Source: Hyposmocoma kahamanoa | Lineage: Eukaryota > Arthropoda > Insecta > Lepidoptera > Cosmopterigidae | Assembly: GCF_003589595.1 (NCBI RefSeq) | Contig: NW_020654422.1 | Span: forward strand, 2,119,029 to 2,183,028 | Direction: 5' to 3' | Length of the DNA stretch: 64,000 nt | Shown: one piece after another, positions 12,701-22,091 of the stretch | Layout: every line of letters starts with the position of its first letter | How positions within the stretch are numbered: the first letter of the stretch is position 1 | Position numbers and translations under genes: made by a program | Notes under the pieces: generated by a model | What the model was told of the DNA's origin: nothing | What the model saw: the letters and a program-made list of their open reading frames with translations, nothing else | The model's database searches: none

Positions 12701-15700
12701 AAAAGAAATAAATTCTGGATTGTTAGTATAATTTAAACTTTACCCTATTGGCATTTGAAAGTTCAACACCATCATTAGTATTGCAAGTTACGACATTTTG
12801 ATATTATATTGAAATTTCAATCAAGCCATCTAACGGTTAATTGCTGAACGAAGACGGATTGGAGTTATTAATTTAGTTCTCTAAAAAAGAAGCGACCATA
12901 TATTGGAGGGGTATGAGCGTTACTTTCGTGTCTTGTAATTTTTTTTTTTAAATAAGACTTTTCGATGATATATAACAAGGGGTAACGTTTTTGGTGCAGC
13001 TATCTTTTTTGCACTTCAAAACAGCACAATAAGGCGTTTTTGGATCTTGATGTTATCATTTCCGAAATAAGTGAACACATTACTCTGTCAACAAAAACGA
13101 TTGTAAACAAACAAATGAATTGTTTCCGTTACTAACAGGTACACAGATTTCATTTTAGAAAAACTTGTTGAACTAATCGTACGTGTGGATCCGTCCTATG
13201 TATGGTGTCGTCATGGCCGTACTGCTCAAATTCAAACCGATTTCGAAAAAATCTGTAAGTTGCTTAAAGCAACTGAAAAATGTACCAGAAACAACAAAAA
13301 TATTAATAACATAAAACTAAATATATAAAATAAAATGATACTGGATACATCATATAAATAAAACGATTTCTCCAGTACTTTAATTGCGCTCTTATTGCAG
13401 ATTACCGTTATTTAAATGCATTAACTTCCAAAATAGTGCACAGTCTTACATCACCACTTTAATACAGTATAATAATGTTTAATCTCACTACAAACTGGTC
13501 ATTCTGATTTCGTGTATTTTTTCCATGTCACAAAAGCCTACTGCACTTTACTTCAATGGGCCAAAGCTCACTCTCTGACATGCCTAACCTGTCATTAAAT
13601 AAAAACATTAATCTGATAAGTTGGTTAATTGCGACTCTCGGAATATTGCGAGTTTCAAAGAATTAAGTCTAGCGGTACATTTATTGAAATGCAGCCGCAT
13701 AGTGTCGTTGCTTCCCATTCTCCCCAATCAGTTATAATTTTTGTACTACAGAGATCATCTGTTGGGCCATTTTAAGCAGCTTTCTAGTTTGAAGCTGTAA
13801 GTTTCCTGTTCTTACAGATGCTATAAATTTCAATACAAATTTATTTCAGATCAACGGTGAAGATGTATCAGCAGCATCACATGAACGTGTAGTGGAGCTG
13901 ATCAGGAACTCCGGGGCACTCGTCTCCATGACTGTTGTCTCGTTGAACAGTGTGAATGGTAAGTAAATTCTTTATCACATAATCAAATTATGGCAACTTT
14001 GGAAGGCTCTTTCCCTGCTATGTTTTATTATTAAGGTACTACTTGTATTTTTTTCACCAATAACGTTAGGGGTTTTGGCTAATGGTTTCAATTCTCAAAA
14101 AAACAGCATAGGAGTCATAACGCGCTATTGTTTGGAACGGATTCCTGAAAACTCGCTTCGGTTTTAATTCAATTTCAATGTTGTGTTAAATACAATATAT
14201 GAGATACTGGCAATTTCTGGATCGATGATCAATTTCCATTGACATTAAATCGTCCAGACTCTATGTCTCGAGTGTTATGCATTGCGTAATTGTGTTAACG
14301 TGATCGTTGCAAGATTTAATCGCAACAATTCTATAATGTTTTAACTGCTGTTTGCTTAGGAAACAACGAGAACAACATGTGTACGGTGCCGACGAGCAAG
14401 TCCCAAAACCAGCTCTCCAACTCGGGTCGGCCCTATGCGGCCACGCTCCCCAGGAAAGGTGCTGGCGGTGCGTTTCATTTTTTCCGAGTTGCTTGCTCCT
14501 GAGAGTTATTATTGACGGATCGTTACCAACGACCCAACTCTCTTCTCTTACCGATTATACTTCTGCTATACATATGGGTAACCATCATCTTCAGCTGAAA
14601 GATAACTAATATTGCATTTTAGTCTTTCTCAAATGCCACAATGCGCGAGTAGCACCTAGAACGTAGTCCTGGATGGCACACATCCGATAGATAGCAAAAC
14701 TTTAAAATCGGTAAACGTAATGTGAGGCCATCATATACTGTATTCTAGCTTCTGTTCGCCATCGGAAAATTTTGTGTATTTTAACTTACCTGATCAATAT
14801 TTATGTTTACCAGGTCGCAGCCCTGCCCCTGCTCCGCCGCGACGAGATCCTCGCACTACGCTTAGCGTCGGCAGAGCTCGTGCCAAGTCAATGGTCGCTG
14901 GTTTGGGTAAGTCTATCCATTCCTTATGCTTTATGCAAGGTGCTTTACCTACATCGAATAATCGTCAAAAAAACAAGAGGAATTCATAATTTATCACGCC
15001 AGCAGATGAATTTCACTCCAATAGATTACGTCTATTATTTCCGTGTATAAATTAATATGACCCACCTAAGACCTGCTAAAGGCATAATAATATAGAAGTA
15101 GCTATTTACTGGACCAAAGAAATTTAACACGATGTTATTTTATTGATTTTTGTCATTGAGTCGAAGAAGATGAAGATATGCAGCATTAGGGATTATTATC
15201 AAACTGATAACAAAATATCAAATATCATCAGGTACTCCTAACTATCTTCACCAACTCAAGTTGACAAAAACCAGAACAATACATCAATTATCTAAAATGA
15301 ATTTAAAGATTAAAACCATTGCGAAATGCACCTTAAATTCACTAACGTTTTTTGTGTAATTTGTAAATACTTTGAGCAATCTGAAAGTATAATATATACA
15401 GTACACATACACACATCAAAAAAAGTTTGCGATCACTTCGAAAAACTGAAATCTTTTTTGTTACTGTAGATTATATTATGATTTTTTCTTCTTTTTAGAT
15501 TCTTTATTTAAAAATAAATTAGAACATAAAAAAATGACCCCGTTCAATTGTTTTTTCATATAAAAAGGCTTTAAGTCCTAGCTTACGCTCATTCAGAAAT
15601 CTGATTTAGTCAATTATAAGCGATTCAAGATATTTTTCGCGGAAAGTTGTGATTGAAAAAATGCCAAGAGGATTATCAGAGGTTTTACGAGCTAGAATAG

Positions 15701-18700
15701 TAACTTTGAGGGAAGAAGGATACACCACGAGAGTAATAGCACGCAGACTTGCTATATCCCAATCCTGTGTCGTGGCTACGTTGCAGAGGTATCACGGAAT
15801 GGGGAATTTAGCTGACCGACCCCGCAGCGGTCGCCCAACTGTTTTGACAGCTGCCCAAAAGCGCTATATTAGATTGCTGGCAGCCCGTGATCCAACAATC
15901 AACGCCACTAAAATAAAAGCAGAAGTCAGGGCCGCCTCTGGGCTTGAAGTTAGCACGCAGACCGTTCGCAATTGCTTGCACCAGGCTGGATACGAGCACG
16001 GAGGTCTTGGCGAGCTCCGCTCAATTCCCGGCAACGTCAACAACGAAGATTGCAGTGGGCTAGACTTCGGCAAAATGAAGAAGGTGAGGACGAAAACATT
16101 TGGCAAAACTGTCTCTTCGTTGACGAATCCCGAATCAGCACTCATCCAGATAACCGACGTGTCCGTGTCTGGAGAAGACCAGGCGACCGTGAAAGAAAAA
16201 GAACTGCCACTGGAACAGTTCAGCAAGGCGGAAAATCGGTATCCTTTTGGGGTGGCATTATGATTGGAGCTAGAACGCCTTTAATCCCGTATCGGGGCTT
16301 CATGACAGCAGACATGTACAAAGCAGTTGCTATTGATGATATCGTCAGACCATTCCGAGTAAACCATGGGCACCAATTTGTACTGGTCGATGATAATGCG
16401 CCCGCACATCGAGCTCAACGAGTCAATGCTGCTCTTCAAGAATACGATATCACACGATTAGACTGGCCTGCCGGCTCGCCCGACTTAAACCCAATAGAGC
16501 ACGCGTGGGATGCTCTTAAACGAGCAGTATGGAACCGTGAGCCACGTCCCCAGACAGTTCCAGAGCTCAGGGAAGCCGCTATTGAAGAATGGGATAGGTT
16601 ACCCCAGGAAATGCTGGATAACTTGATCCTCAGCATGCCCAGGAGGATCTTCGCATGTATTCGAGCCAGGGGAGGAGTTATTTTATATTGAATTCACACC
16701 TTTTAATAATAAATTGTTGTTTAAGTTTAATTAAACAGTCTTTTTCTTTCTATGAAATTTCTATCACTATTACATTATGATTAATGGCTCAATTTTTTAA
16801 AATAAATAATAAAAAATAGTTTTATATTTTAATTTCAAACAGGGTATTCCTATTTAAAGAAAGCATACAACATAGATTTTTTCTTGATAAAGTTAAATTT
16901 AAAGAATTATAGGAGCTTATGCTATTGATCGCAAACTTTTTTTGATGTGTGTATTTTATAAACAGGTCCATATTTTTGGTCAACTTTACACGGTAGGTCC
17001 TTTGTAATTAATATTGACTATAAAAAAGTAACGTTTTTGTTACAGAAAACGGTGGTGAAAAAGAAGAAAGCTGTGAGCCTCTGAGCGTAGCTGGCAAGTC
17101 CTCATCCGCAGAGTCTGTACAACTACACAGTGGAAGCAATAGTGAGTTATTTGTTTTTATAAGTAAAAGTAAATCAACAAATGCGTTTTTACCCAGAAAC
17201 TATAGTTTAAATCCTCTTATAGTATCGATGGCATACACCTGTAAAGCTCGCCATCGTGGTGGAAGGATATACCAATCGCCGTAAGGTACTCCCAGATTGT
17301 TGGTCAGGGTACGCCAGACGTACAGGGGAATGCAGTGCGATGCGATTTAATAGCATTAGAGCTCCTTGTGAAAGAGTTCGTCCAGGGAAGTACCTACTGC
17401 CACCTTATCCATTTCTGCCGCCAAGCAGTTTCTGGTTTTGAAGGGTAAGGGTGCTGGTTAAATTACAGGCACATGGGACTTGTCAACTTATGTCTCAGGC
17501 GCAGTGGCAGTGCCCGTAAGAAATTTGCGATTTAAAGCTCTGAATGGCACTGCAACTGCTATGGATAGGCGAGTAGCTTACCACCAGGCGCACGACTTGA
17601 TCGTCCCGTCTGGAATACCAAGTATTATAAAAAAATTGGTACGTCGCGCGGGCAAACGCCTTTCATGCACCCTATTTAAATACGTATCAGGCAAAGACAT
17701 GTATTTATATTATGTGATAAGCTGTTTTGACATGTTATTTGAATTCTATAATTGAAAAGACACGTTAAAATTCAGTTTATTGTGAACATTAATGTCAGAA
17801 GTTAATAGTTATGCGACTTCTTTATTTCTTTACGAGCCAAACGTGAGTTTAACGTGGGTCATCCCTTGTTTGTGCTTCCAGGTGGCACCCCCTCAGGTGG
17901 AACTCCGGTCGCCCCTCGCACGGCGTCAATCCGGCAGAGACCCGCGTCAGGGCGCATCACGGCTGCTGAGCTAGAGGAGCTCTTCCAGAGACAAGCTGAC
18001 GCTGATAATGCGTAAGTTTTCTTCCCCTTCATTATGAATAGTCGGCACCAAAAGCATTGTGTGCAGTTGGTGATATTCAACGACATCTCAATAAAGTTAC
18101 GCTGGATTTTTTATTGAAATGAATGAGAGTATCAACCACATCTAAGGTTTCCTGTTAATAGGCATCCCGAACGGTGTAGTTGAAGCAGACGCAGGAAGCT
18201 TTTTGGCGAAACCACAAATAATTCAGAATACAGGAGAAAAATCCTTATTATATTGTTTCAAAAGAAGCCCTATTATATACATACGGTGTACTGTTTTGCA
18301 GTGGCAACGCAATGATGACTCGGTCGGCATTCCAAGGCGGGTCAAATTCACCCCCCTATTCACCGGCAAGGACGCCGGGGCGCGTGTACGCCTCAGTCGC
18401 AGAGATGAAGCGGTCTAAGGGAAAGGTACCGATTAACTTTATGAAACTTTCTAACACAATAATTTTCGTAAAACATAATTGTGTGCGCATAATCTTAGCC
18501 GTATTATTCTGCTAAAGTTATTGCTAGCCGCTATCTTTCATTGATAGTAATGTATATCCTGTGATACGCGACACACTGAAAGGAAGGAATACTAATCTGT
18601 TTCTTTAGCTTTGAACTCATCAGTTGTAACATTGTATTATCAGTTTACCTCAATTGAAGCAAATGCTCAGATCTCATTACTAAATTTACGTAACTGATGG

Positions 18701-21700
18701 AATTCTGTACGTTGAAGCCGGTCCAACTCAATTGATACGCATTATCTTTAACTTCAGTTCTGGTCGAAATCCACGGGCAGTCTCCGACGGGATTTCCACT
18801 CCACGCCTGACCTTGCCGCTGAACAACTCTCGCATCCACCTCGAACGCGATCTAGCGAAGATGTTCAAGGTATTTTGTCGTTTCTTATACACGCAAAAAT
18901 AGGGCCGAGTTCCAAAAGTGCTCGAGGTGATTAGTGAATGTGTCTACATGATTATTCTTGTGCACAGGGCGCGTACCCCCGCCGGCCCACCCACCCCCGC
19001 CGCCTCCTGCCGCCCCTGCATCCACATTCCGCCCCGCCGACCAGGCCAAGCTGTACGCATCGCCCCGAGACCTTGGCCCCGTCGCTTACAGGCCAGCGAG
19101 AACTGAATCTAACCACACAGTAAGTATCACTTGTTTGTAAGCTACTACACAGATACGGGTTTATTTATCATCACTGGACAGATTAGTACTATGAATTCAT
19201 TAATGTTTCAAAGGCCTTTGCCACCATTGCGCATTTACACAGATTGCGTCTTCTTAACTAAGCCCGTATACGAATGAGTGGATGTTCAATTGCAAACGAA
19301 TAATTCTAACTAGCCCATACATGAATGAGTGGATGGTCAATTGCAAATGAATAACTCTAACCAATCCAATTGTCAAACTTTTTATATTAGTCACAGGTTC
19401 GATTCCCGGGCCAGGAGAAATATATGTATAACCTACATTTATTTCTTTCGTGACTTCGGGTGTAATTTGTTATTGTCTATGTGTGCATTCATGGCACACG
19501 CGATACAGGGTTTCCCTAGTGCGGGGCTATGAGTGTGTGCGTTAAAAAATAATTATTTGTGTGTATGTTAACATACACATTTATCATGTGTCAATATGGA
19601 CGAGGCTGTTAAAATATATTTCCGAGGACCATACTCCTTAAGAAGGGAACGTTGGCGGGCTGGATTAAAACGCGTCGCGGGCCGTATTTTGCCACTGGTC
19701 TAGATAATCAGTTCCGATGGTCCGCCAATTTATTAAGTGAGGATTATTAATGACAAGTTAACAGAGAATGTTGACCATTGCGAACGCAGGTCCGCAAGTC
19801 GTCGTCGCTGCGATCGTGGGCGGGTCCAACTCGGCCGCAGAGCGCCGACGAGCCGGCCAACCAGTACGCGCAGCCCTTCAACACGCACAAGGGCTTTGTT
19901 AGACAGGTACTCGTTTATGAGAGGAAATACGTAATAACTCGTTCGTATAGAGTGGCTTTAAATTTCCAACATCGAACACTGGACAAGCGCTTTTGTTTTA
20001 TGTAACGTGTTTAGTTAGCGTCGTTTAATGTTACAACACGATTAACAAGTGTTTAATAAAACCTATATTTTAAATTGCAGAACTCAACGCCAGCGCCGCC
20101 GATTCCAGAGCCGGACTACAGCATGTCGGAGTCGGACGACGAAAATTCCGTGAAACCTAAGAGTGAGCCCGCGCCGCCTGCAGAGACAAGCGCTAATAGC
20201 AATGCTAGGTAAATTTAATTTTTTAAATTAACACTTTCGTAAGCCACAATTTGATCATTAATATTTCTTGGCGCCACGCTGCTTCGTATTAGCGATGGGA
20301 CGAGCCGTATTTTTTTTCGACTCGAGTTACTCGAGTTGACGTGACTGCTAACTCGAGTTGCAGTTATCTCGACTCGGTGTCTGATAGAGCAACCGCGAGT
20401 CGCGAGTAGAACTCGAATCGACGATTCATGGAGTTGGGCACGATCGGCCAGCCGACCGCGATTCGAGTGTGCTGTGTGTGTGACCGAGTGAGAACGAATA
20501 GCCGATGCGCTGTATGAATGAAGTTCATCTAGACTTCACAAAGAGTAGCTAAAGTTGACTCGTTATGGGAGTAACTCGAGTTAAATAACTCGACTCGTCC
20601 ATATCGCTCGTGACTCGAGCGTGCTCCGAAAGTCATCGGACCGACCGAGAGAGAACGAGTAGCCGATTGAAGTGTTCAGCTCGGCGGGGCGGGTACCAAA
20701 CCGAGCTCCTCGAGTTCTTAAAAAAGTAACTCAAGTTCGCTAGTTGTGGGAGTAACTCGAATGAATCAAGTTCAATTAAAAGTCGACTCTCCCATTGCTA
20801 CTTTATATGCAACACACCAATCAAGTTTATGAGTAAATATCCTATGAAATATTTTTGAAAAGGTCTTGATCGAGAAATAAACTTAAAATTGAATAATAAT
20901 TGTTGTAGCTAATTTTTGATTCGGGTTAAAAGAATATCACCTGATTTTAAGCCGAAATAATAAAATATAATTCAAATGTTCTCTCCTAACTTGACAATTA
21001 TCCGTCTGTATCCTAACAAACAATTTCGATTTTCAGGATACCAATTTACGCAACAATTTATGAAAATGACCAAGGGGATGACGGGATTTCTCTATAAATT
21101 ATATTTTGGTTTCATGAATAGTAATTTTAAGGTATAATTTTTATTTCAACAATTTGTGTCGCTGGGGGTCTGCTTTTTGTAATCGTCTTGTTATTTATTT
21201 GATAATTTACATGTCAAAACATTGTTGAATAAAATGTATTTCTCTTTATGAGAAACAAGTCACATTTGTTATGTAGATAATCATCTCACGAAAACAAATA
21301 TTTCTACTTGTTCGTATGTGTTCCTTTAATTTAGTTTTATATTTGTAACTTACATAATTCATACATGTCTTTTTTTTTCAAATTTCGTGTACCTACTAAT
21401 TAATTGGCTTTTGTGCAATCAGAAATTTACTTTATGAAGTTTCAGCATACGATCAACATTAATTTCTTGCATCATTAACAATGTTTTACAATGTTTCAGT
21501 GGCAGCAGTTCAGGCTCGAGTTCAATGCAGCACTCGTTTTCGGTCGATGAAATACAGAAGATACGGACTCGACTGAAGTCGTCCAAGTCTTGTGGGGATG
21601 AACTTGGTACTGTAGAAAGAGACGACGGCGACAATTCTTCCTCCGGAGTGTCCTCAGACCAGGAGGCCCAGGCCAAACCGCAGCCGCGACGCGATAAGGT

Positions 21701-22091
21701 CTCGTTCTGCAGCTCCGTCACTGTCAAATCCTCCAACGACGTCATCAGCACGGAACCGGTGCACAGTTCATCGGAGAGCCTGGCGACTCCGCCGCCGCCC
21801 ATGCAGAGACACAACTCCCTCACTCGCAAGAGAGCTACAGCAGCCTTGCTCAGGGGAACTATAGGCGCCGCTCGAGGCAAATCGGCTGCGGAACGGCTGG
21901 GCGTGGACATAGACAAAGCGCCAGGCCGGAAAGCTAGAGCTGCGGTGTTGCTAGCGGAATTGCCGCCCCCGCCCGAGGAGCCGGCCGGCGCCGCAGACCC
22001 CAGCGCGCCGGTACTGGCCCCGCCGCCGCAGTTCAGCGACCGCGTGCGTGTCGTCGCCGCTCTACCGAAGCAGCTCGCGCACCTGCAGTGA
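1799..22091 (+). CDS. Shank: Shank/Prosap postsynaptic scaffold protein, 5'-partial gene (19 exons)
   Basis: Scaffold of excitatory synapses that links receptor complexes, Homer and actin regulators. Coding exons seen: 1799-2118, 2913-3107, 3669-3735, 4515-4763, 5847-6023, 6592-6704, 7813-7913, 10361-10565, 13850-13958, 14360-14458, 14814-14906, 17046-17141, 17882-18011, 18302-18425, 18758-18869, 18968-19119, 19790-19906, 20081-20208, 21500-22091. Every junction has AG/GT and the phases agree throughout, giving 1058 residues up to a TGA at 22089-22091. Domain order ANK, SH3, PDZ, proline-rich is diagnostic of Shank, with signature strings TPLTIAAGL, NASGNTPLHVCA, VPFRGPPRY, GFGFVLRGAK and RRDFHSTPDL. 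The first exon begins inside a codon, so the N-terminal SPN/FERM-like part and start lie upstream of the window. No C-terminal SAM domain was recognised. Identity is near certain; individual borders are by eye. Confidence 0.95.
4515..4763 (+). CDS. Shank: Shank linker exon between ankyrin repeats and SH3
   Basis: An exon of 249 bp opening with VPFRGPPRYNPKRRS, the equivalent of the vertebrate Shank VPFRETPSYAKRRR segment that directly follows the ankyrin repeats. A serine-rich stretch follows (SSASSSISDASHPS) and then an acidic HEDDASILTG end. Phase 1 at both ends fits its neighbours. It is much more GC-rich (over 55 percent by eye) than the introns around it. Open frames in the two other phases and on the minus strand here are shadows. 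Confidence 0.92.
5847..6704 (+). CDS. Shank: Shank exons 5-6: atypical SH3 domain
   Basis: Exons 5847-6023 and 6592-6704. The first starts with a serine/threonine-rich segment (DKSAGDTSDIISDSSGVGTS) and leads into the SH3 core AVCLQPYEPTAPKHIRLNQG; the second continues DGLLEGTVRG and GFFPIHCVQEV. The intron splits the domain at the codon for V in GDIVEV (G | TC), which fixes the acceptor at 6591/6592. Compared with ordinary SH3 domains, the ALYDY motif is VCLQPY and the conserved ligand-groove tryptophan pair is replaced by LL (DGLLEG), so classical PxxP binding is doubtful. Vertebrate Shanks are also unorthodox at this point. Confidence 0.93.
6737..6936. mobile_element. MITE-D copy 1, fold-back element
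   Basis: Arms ggaaatgaaactatttttcc + ggatttaaatcgcg at left and their reverse complement at about 6897-6932. The centre has its own small hairpin (ggttacaggacctgtaa). Starts 32 bp after Shank exon 6. Relatives are at 29390-29660, 35278-35312, about 42935-43560 and 48905-49000. Confidence 0.68.
7200..7290 (+). repeat. tRNA-like SINE fragment
   Basis: ttacctcagcggttaaacgg, then gggttcgattcccac. A tRNA-like box A/box B pair with the downstream tail of a different SINE type. In Shank intron 6. Confidence 0.5.
7441..7585 (-). mobile_element. SINE-A copy 1 (head diverged)
   Basis: tRNA-derived SINE family present nine times in the window. Shared body on the minus strand: tatggcctacatttattt, gggtgtaatttgtggttg, gtgtccatggcacccgcgat, cagggtttcc(c)tagtgc. 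Here box B-like ggtttgattcccggg is kept but the 5' head is not. In Shank intron 6. Confidence 0.75.
7813..13958 (+). CDS. Shank: Shank exons 7-9: SH3-PDZ linker and PDZ domain
   Basis: Exons 7813-7913, 10361-10565, 13850-13958. The linker reads VLPSGPMHHSRVTGRRE then SKTYSATAPRIKKTYGN. The PDZ starts at METRTVILHRARRGFGFVLR, whose GFGF is the carboxylate-binding loop. It continues LQYLDDVDAGGVADRAGL, GDFLVA|INGEDV and SHERVVELIRNSG. A histidine opens the second helix (SHERVV), which predicts class I ligands (S/T-x-phi at the C-terminus); in vertebrates the main partner is GKAP/SAPAP. Introns of 2.4 and 3.3 kb surround the large middle exon. A second, diverged copy of the start of exon 10361-10565 lies at 47597-47736. 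Confidence 0.95.
8094..8391 (+). repeat. Family C interspersed repeat, copy 1
   Basis: An unclassified repeat of about 300 bp seen about nine times in the window. Shared strings: gctccttgtgaaagagttc, ggtaagggtgctggtgaaa, ttacaggcacatgggacttg, tcccagggtgacgggcgcag, cactt(g/a)gtattataa at the end. A partial inverted copy follows at about 8465-8580. Confidence 0.7.
8745..8900 (-). mobile_element. SINE-B copy 1
   Basis: Second tRNA-derived family. On the minus strand: body (cggttttcaacgccg), tRNA-like head with a degenerate box B (aggttcaagtcctg) and then the cacaaagaaaaa region. In Shank intron 7. Confidence 0.6.
10783..10980 (-). mobile_element. SINE-A copy 2
   Basis: Full-length copy: tRNA-like head (box A region tggccgaacggt, box B ggttcgattcc degenerate), body and cgcacac tail next to a taataataat run. 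In Shank intron 8. Confidence 0.8.
12195..12365 (+). mobile_element. LINE 3' end with short tandem tail
   Basis: Non-coding 3' piece (tttcttgctcgttcttctc, then cctatggaataaataatc) ending in a run of ctttga units at about 12342-12364. Such a tail is typical of lepidopteran CR1-type LINE 3' ends. Assignment is from memory of the motif style only. Confidence 0.5.
14360..18425 (+). CDS. Shank: Shank exons 10-14: post-PDZ serine/proline-rich region
   Basis: Exons 14360-14458, 14814-14906, 17046-17141, 17882-18011, 18302-18425. Recognisable Shank signatures are ATLPRKGRSPAPAPPRRD, RARAKSMVAGL (vertebrate LRSKSMTAEL), RQRPASGRITAAELEELF with FQRQADADNA (vertebrate RRITPAEISSLFERQ) and VYASVAEMKRSKGK. 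These segments are predicted disordered and rich in possible phosphorylation sites. The Tc1 element at 15410-16951 and a copy of repeat family C at 17218-17640 lie in the introns between these small exons; the transposon ends only 94 bp before exon 17046-17141. Confidence 0.9.
15410..16951 (+). mobile_element. Tc1-like DNA transposon, complete ends, 1542 bp
   Basis: The terminal inverted repeats are 26 bp and identical: 15410-15435 (starts CACACATCAAAAAAAGTTTG) and 16926-16951. The flanks are TA at 15408-15409 and TA at 16952-16953, the target duplication expected of the Tc1/mariner superfamily. A single transposase gene fills the interior (15661-16691). The element lies inside Shank intron 11, in the same orientation as the gene, and ends 94 bp before exon 17046. 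The perfect ends suggest a recent insertion. Confidence 0.95.
15661..16691 (+). pseudogene. Tc1 transposase (DD34E) with one frameshift
   Basis: Would catalyse cut-and-paste transposition. The N-terminal reading frame starts at the ATG at 15661 (MPRGLSEVLRARIVTLREEG), with two helix-turn-helix units (TTRVIARRLAISQSCVVATL and the INATKIKAEVRAASGLEVST region) separated by the GRPRR-like NLADRPRSGRP. Near 15990-15996, after HQAGY, the frame moves to the one that ends at 16691, equivalent to loss of one base or gain of two. The catalytic domain follows there: D in FVDESR, D in VDDNAPAHRAQ and E in SPDLNPIEHAWD, with 34 residues between the last two. Length otherwise matches intact Tc1 transposases (about 340 aa). 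Apart from this break no stop was seen. Confidence 0.92.
17218..17640 (+). repeat. Family C repeat, copy 2, longest form
   Basis: Carries about 135 bp of extra 5' sequence (tatcgatggcatacacctgt, cgccagacgtacagggg) before the usual gagctccttgtgaaagagtt start. The same 5' part occurs alone at 24478-24640. In Shank intron 12. Confidence 0.7.
18758..20208 (+). CDS. Shank: Shank exons 15-18: proline-rich region
   Basis: Exons 18758-18869, 18968-19119, 19790-19906, 20081-20208. Content: FWSKSTGSLRRDFHSTPDLA, then a proline run (RVPPPAHPPPPPPAAPAST), QAKLYASPRDLGPVAYRPAR, SSSLRSWAGPTRPQSADEPA and PAPPIPEPDYSMSESDDENS. The PIPEPDYS and RDFHSTPDL blocks are conserved in insect Shanks as far as I recall. 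All four exons are small, GC-rich and bounded by good AG/GT signals; phases are 0/1, 1/0, 0/0 and 0/2. This region should recruit SH3 and EVH1 proteins. Confidence 0.88.
19255..19357. repeat. Two-copy direct repeat, 51-bp unit
   Basis: gaatgagtggatgttcaatt at 19272 and gaatgagtggatggtcaatt at 19323. In the Shank intron between exons 16 and 17. Confidence 0.8.
19388..19552 (+). mobile_element. SINE-A copy 3 (5'-truncated)
   Basis: Begins at the box B-like ggttcgattcccgggcc and runs through the body to gtgtgtgcgtt. The head with box A is missing. In the Shank intron between exons 16 and 17. Confidence 0.78.
20290..20800. mobile_element. MITE-G, hAT-like, in the last Shank intron
   Basis: Ends TAGCGATGGGA (20290-20300) and TCCCATTGCTA (20790-20800) are inverted with one mismatch. 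Flanks cttcgtat and ctttatat may be a decayed 8-bp duplication (6 of 8). The inside is rich in actcgagt and cgagttac repeats in both orientations, unlike anything else in the window. Confidence 0.65.
21500..22091 (+). CDS. Shank: Shank terminal exon with Homer-type PPxxF motif, no SAM
   Basis: An exon of 592 bp encoding SGSSSGSSSMQHSFSVDEIQ, KIRTRLKSSKSCGDELG, a basic stretch (MQRHNSLTRKRATAALLRG) and an alanine/proline tail with LPPPPEEPAG and APPPQFSDRV, ending KQLAHLQ-stop. APPPQF fits the Homer EVH1 ligand PPxxF and corresponds in position to LVPPPEEF of vertebrate Shank1. After it only 15 residues remain, where vertebrate and fly Shanks continue for hundreds of residues to a SAM domain. 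The open frame on the minus strand (21419-22114) is a shadow created by GC-rich codons. Confidence 0.92.

Larger units (their letters stand above)
10566..13849 (+). other. Shank intron 8 with repeat remnants
   Basis: The largest Shank intron in the window, 3284 bp inside the PDZ coding region. It contains a minus-strand SINE-A copy (about 10783-10980), a piece of SINE-B body (about 11945-12050: agatggcgctacg, aagtcgttaaaa) and a LINE 3' end with a ttgac repeat tail (about 12195-12365). No exon-like sequence was recognised in the rest. Confidence 0.6.

Noticed and set aside
15808..16226. Minus-strand frames inside the Tc1 element
   Set aside because: Antisense shadows of the transposase.
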